Source: JAUZPB01 sp037140715 (lineage in GTDB: Bacteria; Bacteroidota; Ignavibacteria; Ignavibacteriales; SURF-24). Taken from it: a DNA stretch of 12,065 nt. Each line of letters begins with the position of its first letter. Position 1 is the first letter of the stretch. The translations under genes and the position numbers were made by a program. Of this stretch, positions 6,902 through 12,065 are shown piece after piece. The stretch covers positions 1-12,065 of the forward strand of contig JBAXDX010000088.1 of assembly GCA_037140715.1 (NCBI GenBank), given 5' to 3'. The notes under the pieces are model-generated. The model was not told where the DNA came from. It ran no database searches and saw only the letters and a program-made list of their open reading frames with translations.

Positions 6902-8131
6902 TTACTTTAATATAAACCCGATTCGTTCGATTTCCCCATCAATGTTTTGTCGCGGAACGATGCCGAATATCTTACACAGCAGGGGATAGATGTCAATATT
7001 CCAGAGAGAACCGGTTTTATAGCCACTTTTGAACGCAGGACCGGCTGCAAGGAATATTCCGTGCATATCCAGTTCATTGTTGTCATATCCGTGCTCGCCT
7101 AAATATAAGTATTCCTTATCATTGAAAAACGTTCTATTCTTTGTTAATAACCAGCCCTTATCAGCTATTATTATAACAGGGTAAATAAAAGGGTTATCAT
7201 TAAAGAAATAATGCGGCGGGATATTATCCCTGGTATAAACTTTATAGTGATTCTCTTTCTGCTTTAATTTAATATAAACATCCTGTAGCTTATCTGCCGG
7301 AGGTTCAATCATCATAACGGGGCCTTCCCCCTCAATCTTATAATTCGGACCAATAATATCTTCGATAAATATCGCTTTGTCTTTGCTGACGGCAGTCATC
7401 CCGTGGTCGCTAAGTATAATTACATTAATGCTGTCATGCATATTAATTTCCTTAAGCCTGCCAAATAAAATACCGGTCAGGCTGTCTTCAAGACAAATCG
7501 CACTATTAATTTCAGGTGAATCCGGTCCATAAGAATGTCCGACATCATCAGTAGCATTTATATAGAGCGATATGAAATGTGGCCTGTCCTTGTAAGGCAT
7601 CTTCAGCCAGTTAATTACAGCATCTATTCTGTCAATATATGGCTTGTTCTGCTCAAAAGGCATAGTAAAGGAGGGTCTTCGTGCAGAATCAGTCAGTTCA
7701 GAGCCGGGCCAGAAATAGCTTGCTGTTCTTATGCCATGATGTTCGGCTGTCTCCCAGAATGATTCGCCTAAGTACCATTTACCGTTGGTTATCGCCTTCT
7801 TGTTGCTGGTTCTGTAGTGGTCATCCGTAACAGGATTGGTAAAGGAATTATGAACTATCCCGTGATGTTCCGGGTACATACCGGTTATTATTGAAATATG
7901 ATTAGGGAAAGTTTTGGTTGGAAATGTAGGGCGCAATGAAAGAGCCGACACTCCGCCTGCTTTTATCTTATCAAGGTTCGGAGTAATACCCCTGCCGGAG
8001 TAATCCCACCTGAACGCGTCATAGGAAATCAAAAGGACATAAGTATTTCCCTGAGAAAGTACCGGCCTGGCCGAAATGAAAAGAAGAAGAGCAACAGCCA
8101 GAGTCCGCGACAGGAATTTATTCATAAACAA
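6902..8131 (-). CDS. Secreted nucleotide pyrophosphatase/phosphodiesterase (NPP family)
   Basis: The 409-residue enzyme belongs to the type I phosphodiesterase/nucleotide pyrophosphatase family of the alkaline phosphatase superfamily, which hydrolyses phosphodiester or pyrophosphate bonds with two metal ions. A signal peptide covers residues 1-26 (Lys-5, core LAVALLLFIS, cleavage after VLS). The metal and catalytic residues all appear: Asp-38 in ISYDAFRWDY, nucleophile Thr-74 in PTKTFPNH, Asn-95 in HHGIVHN, Asp-195 and His-199 in DDVGHSYGP, Asp-242 and His-243 in LSDHGM, and His-357 in LDMHGIF. It should therefore be active in the periplasm or outside the cell. Substrate (nucleotides, phospholipids or other diesters) cannot be read from the sequence. 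It is the first gene of the minus-strand operon with the M16 pair. ATG 8131 and ATG 8125 are both possible starts. Confidence 0.95.
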   Translation of the reverse strand: MFMNKFLSRTLAVALLLFISARPVLSQGNTYVLLISYDAFRWDYSGRGITPNLDKIKAGGVSALSLRPTFPTKTFPNHISIITGMYPEHHGIVHNSFTNPVTDDHYRTSNKKAITNGKWYLGESFWETAEHHGIRTASYFWPGSELTDSARRPSFTMPFEQNKPYIDRIDAVINWLKMPYKDRPHFISLYINATDDVGHSYGPDSPEINSAICLEDSLTGILFGRLKEINMHDSINVIILSDHGMTAVSKDKAIFIEDIIGPNYKIEGEGPVMMIEPPADKLQDVYIKLKQKENHYKVYTRDNIPPHYFFNDNPFIYPVIIIADKGWLLTKNRTFFNDKEYLYLGEHGYDNNELDMHGIFLAAGPAFKSGYKTGSLWNIDIYPLLCKIFGIVPRQNIDGEIERIGFILK

Positions 8132-8162
8132 TCCGGTTAATATCCGTTAAAAAGAAAGCTTA

Positions 8163-8170
8163 CAAATGTA
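8163..8170 (-). promoter_or_regulatory. -7 box candidate for the minus-strand operon
   Basis: Read on the minus strand this is TACATTTG, an exact match to the Bacteroidota -7 consensus TAnnTTTG. A start a few bases downstream would give a leader of about 25 nt before the phosphodiesterase ATG. No good -33 TTTG is found at the usual 19-nt spacing; the nearest TTG is 25 nt away, so support rests on the -7 box and its position. Confidence 0.35.
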
Positions 8171-8334
8171 ACAATAAAATTCTAAATTAAATCATCAATA
8201 ATTCTCTTTACTTTTCAATATTTGTCGCCTAATTTTAGAATGTTTGTTGCAGGATATTTATTAGACCCCGGTAAAGATACAGACCCTTCTATAAACAAGA
8301 ATTTGTTAAGTCTGATATGTTCATAATTCTGCTC
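8171..8334. other. Divergent intergenic region
   Basis: The gap between the divergent phosphodiesterase and receptor genes (8132-8442) is 311 nt, AT-rich and carries no credible ORF. This central part holds an AT-rich nested inverted repeat: CAGAC (8280-8284) pairs with GTCTG (8310-8314), and inside it AACAA (8294-8298) pairs with TTGTT (8303-8307). It lies about 20 nt upstream of the receptor -33 element, where a regulator could bind. Nothing else is recognised. Confidence 0.3.
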
Positions 8335-8365
8335 TTCGCCAGTATGATTTTTTACATTATGTTTG
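8335..8365 (+). promoter_or_regulatory. Bacteroidota-type promoter of the TonB-dependent receptor gene
   Basis: An exact -7 box TATGTTTG (8358-8365) is preceded, at exactly 19 nt, by TTCG (8335-8338), which matches the -33 TTTG at three of four bases. Both sequence and spacing fit the sigma-ABfr-type consensus. Transcription would begin near 8372, giving a leader of about 70 nt. It is the best promoter in the window. Confidence 0.55.
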
Positions 8366-8429
8366 TTCCTCGTATTTCAGATGAATAAATTAAGATATAT
8401 CTGGCTGATAAGTTAATCATTCACCTGAC

Positions 8430-8434
8430 GGGAG
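8430..8434 (+). promoter_or_regulatory. Ribosome binding site of the receptor gene
   Basis: GGGAG lies 8 nt before the ATG at 8443. It is one of the few clear Shine-Dalgarno-like sites in the window and fixes the start of the receptor gene, ahead of a typical signal peptide. Confidence 0.6.
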
Positions 8435-8442
8435 AAACCTTT

Positions 8443-8883
8443 ATGACCATAGTTGCAAAAAAACTTTTATCTGCATTATTATTTTTATTGTTTTGTGTCC
8501 CTTCTGTTCTGTCTGCTCAGGGTGTAACTACAGCGGCAATGAATGGCATGGTTACCGATGAAGATGGTCAGATTCTCCCGGGTGCTACTGTTATCGCAAC
8601 TCACGTTCCTACCGGAGCAAACTACGGAACTACTACGCGCATTGATGGTAAATATAATATCAACAACCTGCGCGTTGGCGGTACTTATAGTATAAAAGTT
8701 ACTTTCATCGGCTACTCTTCACAGATAACTAAAGACATTAACCTGAAGTTAAGCCAGAACTATACGGTTGATTTCAGACTGGCAGGCGAAAGCGTTCAGA
8801 CAGGGACAATTCATGTCATTGCTGATAAGAATGCTCTTATTAGTGCAGGACGTACAGGCGCGGCTACAAATGTCAGCTTATAA
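8443..8883 (+). CDS. N-terminal fragment of the Oar-like receptor (signal peptide and regulatory-like domain)
   Basis: If the TAA at 8881 is real and obeyed, this 146-residue piece is the only product made from the receptor promoter and ribosome binding site. It has a good signal peptide (Lys-6, Lys-7, hydrophobic core to residue 20, cleavage after LSA-25) and a complete beta-sandwich regulatory-like domain. It then ends at the start of the plug. It would be exported but would have no barrel, so it could not transport. It is best read as part of the interrupted gene covering 8443-11607. Confidence 0.6.
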   Translation: MTIVAKKLLSALLFLLFCVPSVLSAQGVTTAAMNGMVTDEDGQILPGATVIATHVPTGANYGTTTRIDGKYNINNLRVGGTYSIKVTFIGYSSQITKDINLKLSQNYTVDFRLAGESVQTGTIHVIADKNALISAGRTGAATNVSL

Positions 8884-11607
8884 ACTATCCGGGAATTCCC
8901 TACGATTTCCAGAAACTTCCAGGACTTTGCCAAATTTACCCCGCAATTTGACGGCCGCTCAAATAGTGCAGCGGGACGCAACAACCGTTTCAACAATATC
9001 CAGTTGGACGGTACACAGTATAATGACCTGTTCGGTCTTGGTGCAAGCGGCACGCCTGGTGGAACAGCCGGTACATCCCCCGTCAGCCTTGATGTTATTC
9101 AGGAATTTCAGGTTGTCGTTGCTCCTTATGACGTGCGCATGAGCGGCTTCACCGGCGGCGGTATCAACGCTATCACACGCAGCGGAACCAACGATTATTC
9201 AGGCTCCGCTTATTACTATGGCAGAAGCGAATCTTTTGTCGGCGTAAGTCCAACGGCGGCAAGAACAAAACTTAATGCTTTCTCTGAATCTCTGACAGGT
9301 TTCCGCATTGGCGGTCCTGTTTCTAAAGACCGGTTATTCTTCTTTGCCAGCGGTGAATTGGCAAGACGCACCGAACCTGTCACAAACACTACGTTGGAAA
9401 GTGTTACAGGTATAAGGGAAGCTGCTGACCAGATTAAGAGCATTCTTATTTCGAAGTATGGATACGACCCCGGTTCTTATGACTCTTTTGATGCCCTCCG
9501 TCCTTCAGCTAAAATATTTTTACGTTTCGATTATAACCTTTCAGATGCGCATAAACTGACGGCACGCTTCAATTATGTTGATGCAAATCAGGATAACACA
9601 GGCCGTTTCTCAAATCAGTTAGGTTTTTCTGACAGAGTTTATAAGCTGAACAACAAAACCTTTGCTCCCGTTGTCCAGCTTACCAGTACATTCGGCAACA
9701 CTATGTCTAATGAACTGATTTTAGGCTTTACAAGCATCCGCGACCATCGTATCCCGGCAAGCACAGCCTTCCCGTCAGTCAGAATTAACTTTGATGCCAA
9801 CAATAATATCCGTGCGGGGGGAGATGAGTTCTCGCAGGCTAACCAGTTAGACCAGGATATCTTCGAATTTACAAATAACTTCTCCATGTATATGGGTGAG
9901 CATATATTTACATTCGGCACGCATAACGAATTTTTCAGATTTAGTAATTTATATATAGCCAATCAGACGGGTTACTATGAATTTGCTACACCGGCGGACT
10001 TTCTTGCAGGAAAGATAAGCCTTTATAACTACAGCTATGCTTACAACGGAGACAATGCACTGGCGGCTAAGTTTAATGCTGTTCAGTTAGGCGGTTACGT
10101 CCAGGATGAATGGACTGCCAGCTCAACTTTAAAAGCTACTATCGGTTTAAGAATTGACGTTCCTGTATTTCCTGACAAACCATCGTACAATGCTAAAATT
10201 GACTCGATGTTCAGTCCTCTCGGTTTAGGTACAAATAAAGTCCCATCGGGTATGCTTCTCTTCTCGCCAAGAATAGGTCTTAACTGGAATGTTAACGGCG
10301 ACCGTTCATTACAGATAAGAGGCGGCGCAGGGTTATTCACCGGACGTATCCCTTATGTCTGGATTTCTAACCAGTATGGAAATACCGGAGTTGAATTTGG
10401 CAGAGTAAGCGCATCCAATCCCACTTTCCAGCTTGAGGCTGATCCCAATAACCAGCCACGTCCGGGTAAGACAACAGTACTAAGCCCGGTTAAGACAACG
10501 GAAGTAGATCTTACGGACGCTGACTTTAAGATGCCTCAGATATTAAGATTTAACGCAGCCATCGACCATGCTCTTCTTTATGGTCTGACCGGAACTCTTG
10601 AGGCTATTTACTCAAGATCAATTAATGATATTACATACCAGGACCTTAATTTAGTCCCTGCGGCTTCACAGGTTAATCCACGGTATACCGGTGTCAGAAT
10701 TCTGATGACAAAGAGAGATGCAACTAATTTTACGAACATCGTTCTTATGAAGAACACAGACAGAGGTTATACATATAACCTTACAGCTCAGGTTCAGGGA
10801 ACACTTCCTTTCGGGTTGTTTACTAATTTAGCCTATACATATACGCGTTCCAAAGACCTTAACAGCGTTGTTGCAAGCCAGGCTTACTCACAGTACAGAT
10901 ATAATCCTGTTCAGACAAACCCGAACGAACCAACACTGGCAACATCAAACTTTGAAATCCGCGGCAGACTCATGTTTGCTGTTTCATATAGTTTTAAGTA
11001 TTTCACAAACTTCAGTACGACAGTTGCGATGTTCTACAACGGGCAGTCAGGCCGTCCATACAGTTATACATATAATGGCAACATTAACGGCGATGGTGCT
11101 TCTACCAATGATTTGCTTTACATTCCTGTAGCCGGAGAAGTACAGGCAATGAAGATGGGAACTACAAAAACAACATCAAGCAAGACTTATTTTGTAGCCG
11201 ATCCTGCAATGAATGCTAATTTCGAAGATTTCATTAACGCGGATAGTTATCTTAGCAGCCATCGCGGGCAAATCATGGAGCGCAATGCTTTAAGGGAGCC
11301 ATTTGTCCACATGCTTGATATGAAATTAACGCAGGAAGTTCCGGTTATCGCAGGGCACAGGGTTGAAGTTTCTCTCGATATACTTAACGTCCTTAACCTG
11401 CTTAGCCGCAACTGGGGATGGGTGAATACAGTTTCCAGCCAGAATGCCAGTATTTTAACTTATACAAAGACAACTGGCGATGCTGTCGATGTTTTTAAGT
11501 TCATAAAGGCAAAAGATGTTAATGGTAACCCCAAAAATGACTTCTACGCTCCTGATGATATTGCTTCGCGTTTCCAGATGCAGTTAGGTGTCCGTTACTC
11601 TTTCTAA
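8884..11607 (+). CDS. C-terminal portion of the Oar-like receptor (plug and beta-barrel), no proper start
   Basis: This is the same frame as the upstream fragment, running 907 codons from just after the stop. The first possible start codon is TTG at 9004 (giving 867 residues), followed by ATG at 9139. Neither has a ribosome binding site, and both cut into the plug domain: the conserved segment RNNRFNNIQLDGTQYNDLFG spans the TTG. There is no signal peptide, so a product begun here could not reach the outer membrane. The sequence itself looks fully maintained. The plug motifs SLDVIQEFQVVVAPYDVRMSGFTGGGINAITRSGTN are typical, the barrel keeps alternating strands, and the terminal Phe needed for outer-membrane insertion is present. 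Confidence 0.6.
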   Translation, partial: TIREFPTISRNFQDFAKFTPQFDGRSNSAAGRNNRFNNIQLDGTQYNDLFGLGASGTPGGTAGTSPVSLDVIQEFQVVVAPYDVRMSGFTGGGINAITRSGTNDYSGSAYYYGRSESFVGVSPTAARTKLNAFSESLTGFRIGGPVSKDRLFFFASGELARRTEPVTNTTLESVTGIREAADQIKSILISKYGYDPGSYDSFDALRPSAKIFLRFDYNLSDAHKLTARFNYVDANQDNTGRFSNQLGFSDRVYKLNNKTFAPVVQLTSTFGNTMSNELILGFTSIRDHRIPASTAFPSVRINFDANNNIRAGGDEFSQANQLDQDIFEFTNNFSMYMGEHIFTFGTHNEFFRFSNLYIANQTGYYEFATPADFLAGKISLYNYSYAYNGDNALAAKFNAVQLGGYVQDEWTASSTLKATIGLRIDVPVFPDKPSYNAKIDSMFSPLGLGTNKVPSGMLLFSPRIGLNWNVNGDRSLQIRGGAGLFTGRIPYVWISNQYGNTGVEFGRVSASNPTFQLEADPNNQPRPGKTTVLSPVKTTEVDLTDADFKMPQILRFNAAIDHALLYGLTGTLEAIYSRSINDITYQDLNLVPAASQVNPRYTGVRILMTKRDATNFTNIVLMKNTDRGYTYNLTAQVQGTLPFGLFTNLAYTYTRSKDLNSVVASQAYSQYRYNPVQTNPNEPTLATSNFEIRGRLMFAVSYSFKYFTNFSTTVAMFYNGQSGRPYSYTYNGNINGDGASTNDLLYIPVAGEVQAMKMGTTKTTSSKTYFVADPAMNANFEDFINADSYLSSHRGQIMERNALREPFVHMLDMKLTQEVPVIAGHRVEVSLDILNVLNLLSRNWGWVNTVSSQNASILTYTKTTGDAVDVFKFIKAKDVNGNPKNDFYAPDDIASRFQMQLGVRYSF

Positions 11608-11640
11608 TGTAGCAGCTATTCGGGACATTCCCTTTCATAC

Positions 11641-11706
11641 TCTTACTCATAATCATAATCTTACTCATTCCATGGCGGGTGAGTAAGATTATGATTATGA
11701 GTAAGA
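11641..11706. repeat. Perfect 27-bp inverted repeat after the receptor gene
   Basis: The left arm (11641-11667) and right arm (11680-11706) are exact reverse complements over 27 bp, with a 12-nt loop (TTCCATGGCGGG). Each arm is itself low in complexity: TTACTCA occurs near both ends of the left arm around AATCATAATC. It begins 33 nt after the receptor stop and could act as a terminator or an mRNA 3' end stabiliser. The stem is AT-rich and no T-run follows, so it is not a classic intrinsic terminator. A repeat-derived element is equally possible. Confidence 0.8.
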
Positions 11707-11831
11707 TTAAGAGAAGCACAGGATGCGCTGATATACGCAGGAGCGATTTCCCTGCAATGCTGTCAGGGTTAAGGTTCAAAACTTTTATTGCGCCCTTGCA
11801 GGGCTTTAGGTTGTGTGGGGTATTCATTTTC

Positions 11832-11851
11832 CACAGGGCGATTGCCCTGTG
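11832..11851. repeat. Left flanking hairpin of the compound element
   Basis: CACAGGGC (11832-11839) pairs perfectly with GCCCTGTG (11844-11851) around a GATT loop. It mirrors the position of the right flanking hairpin about the centre at 11880, though its sequence differs. Confidence 0.65.
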
Positions 11852-11855
11852 CTAT

Positions 11856-11904
11856 TATATTTCGCCCTTTCAGGGCTGTATCAGCCCTGAAAGGGCGAAA
11901 TATA
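11856..11904. repeat. Central 23-bp hairpin of the compound element
   Basis: The arms 11856-11878 and 11882-11904 are exact reverse complements over 23 bp with only a 3-nt loop (TAT). The core is TTTCGCCCTTTCAGGGC. Read either way it gives nearly the same sequence, so it is effectively a palindrome able to extrude as a cruciform or to end transcripts from both sides. Confidence 0.85.
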
Positions 11905-11908
11905 TAAG

Positions 11909-11929
11909 CGATGGGCAAACAGCCCATCG
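11909..11929. repeat. Right flanking hairpin of the compound element
   Basis: CGATGGGC (11909-11916) pairs perfectly with GCCCATCG (11922-11929) around an AAACA loop. Its GATGGGCAAA segment (11910-11919) is repeated in the tandem unit at 12021-12030, linking the two repeat types. Confidence 0.65.
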
Positions 11930-11995
11930 AAAAACAAAATAACAATCTATAAGCCCTGCAAGGGCGCAATATTGTGTTAACCTGGTAGTTATTGC

Positions 11996-12065
11996 TCGAT
12001 GACATGTCCTGCACCTGCAGGATGGGCAAAAAGACGTTCGATGACATGTCCCGCACCTGCAGGAT
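11996..12065. repeat. Start of a 42-bp-period tandem repeat, cut by the window end
   Basis: A 28-nt block occurs at 11996-12023 and again at 12038-12065, with one difference (T to C at the second copy's GTCCCG). The blocks are separated by 14 nt, giving a 42-nt period. Each block carries two 8-bp palindromes, GACATGTC and CCTGCAGG. In copy one, TCCTGCA also pairs with TGCAGGA two bases later. Only one full unit and part of a second are visible, so the true copy number is unknown. Confidence 0.7.

Larger units (their letters stand above)
8443..11607 (+). pseudogene. Oar-like TonB-dependent outer membrane receptor, interrupted by one in-frame stop
   Basis: The full frame is 1,054 codons plus the final TAA, a usual length for Oar-like receptors. 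These import substrates across the outer membrane using TonB energy. In order it holds a signal peptide (1-25), a carboxypeptidase-regulatory-like domain (about 30-113, with GMVTDEDGQILPGATV and IDGKYNINNLRVGG), a plug domain (about 120-245) and a long beta-barrel ending RFQMQLGVRYSF. The only defect is TAA at 8881-8883, codon 147. Before it the frame reads GRTGAATNVSL, and after it TIREFPTISRNFQDFAKFTP, which is the normal plug continuation with no shift or missing piece. One base change from a sense codon (for example CAA, AAA or GAA) explains it. The rest shows no further stops or shifts, so the lesion is recent, a sequencing error, or read through. Confidence 0.8.
11786..11971. repeat. Compound palindromic element with 21-bp outer inverted repeats
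   Basis: The outer arms (11786-11806 and 11951-11971) are exact 21-bp reverse complements. Each contains its own small hairpin (GCCCT, 3-nt loop, AGGGC). Between them lie three further hairpins. The element is almost symmetric: the centres of the outer arms, of the flanking hairpin pair and of the central hairpin all fall between 11878 and 11880. It looks like a REP/BIME-type or miniature mobile unit that can fold as one multi-branched structure or cruciform. No coding role is supported, and the ORFs across it are repeat translations. Confidence 0.75.

Noticed and set aside
8881..8883. Programmed recoding (selenocysteine, pyrrolysine or stop reassignment)
   Set aside because: The codon is TAA, not TGA or TAG, no recoding structure is evident just after it, and TAA ends other genes here, such as truA.
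9004..11607. Independent gene starting at TTG 9004
   Set aside because: The codon lies inside a conserved plug motif in the same frame as the upstream fragment, with no ribosome binding site and no signal peptide.
11519..12056. Overlapping ORFs on both strands in the terminal region (for example 11679-11942 and 11769-12056)
   Set aside because: They are translations of palindromic and tandem repeats, appear on both strands over the same bases, and lack ribosome binding sites and any domain pattern.
11996..12065. CRISPR array
   Set aside because: The repeat length of 28 is suitable, but the linker is 14 nt, only two copies are visible and no cas genes are nearby.

Overview
The window looks like a chromosomal stretch from a Gram-negative bacterium of the Bacteroidota/Ignavibacteriota group. 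This is inference. The support is an Oar-like TonB-dependent receptor with an N-terminal carboxypeptidase-regulatory-like domain, several exported or outer-membrane-type proteins ending in Phe, -7 boxes of the form TAnnTTTG, weak Shine-Dalgarno use, and families of GC-rich palindromes in an otherwise AT-rich intergenic region. The code is standard, with TAA, TAG and TGA all ending genes.

Left block, plus strand (96-4214). An exported protein of unknown role (DUF5683-like) is followed 18 nt later by truA (tRNA pseudouridine synthase), which begins with TTG. Next come a polytopic membrane protein and a small exported beta-rich protein joined by an ATGA overlap. A membrane-anchored protein resembling a degenerate divergent polysaccharide deacetylase (YibQ/DUF610) follows. 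Only truA has a firmly known function.

Middle block, minus strand (8131 down to 4229), reads as one three-gene operon. A secreted nucleotide pyrophosphatase/phosphodiesterase with its full set of metal-site residues is followed after 5 nt by an M16 zinc peptidase subunit that keeps HxxEH. Last is an M16 subunit that has lost the zinc site but keeps the Arg/Tyr substrate-binding pair. The two M16 proteins are complementary and probably form a heterodimer. The operon converges on the left block with a 14-nt gap.

Right block, plus strand (8335-11607). A well-formed Bacteroidota-type promoter and a good ribosome binding site lead into a large Oar-like TonB-dependent outer membrane receptor. The reading frame is continuous over 1,054 codons except for one in-frame TAA at codon 147. 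As written, the gene is broken into a 146-residue exported fragment and a 907-codon remainder without a signal peptide. This is a nonsense mutation, a sequencing error or a readthrough event.

The last 458 nt (11608-12065) hold no convincing gene but are dense in repeats. They contain a perfect 27-bp inverted repeat just after the receptor gene, and a compound palindromic element of about 186 bp whose hairpins are arranged almost symmetrically around position 11880. The start of a 42-bp-period tandem repeat runs off the window end. This repeat cluster and the interrupted receptor are the two things most worth a second look.
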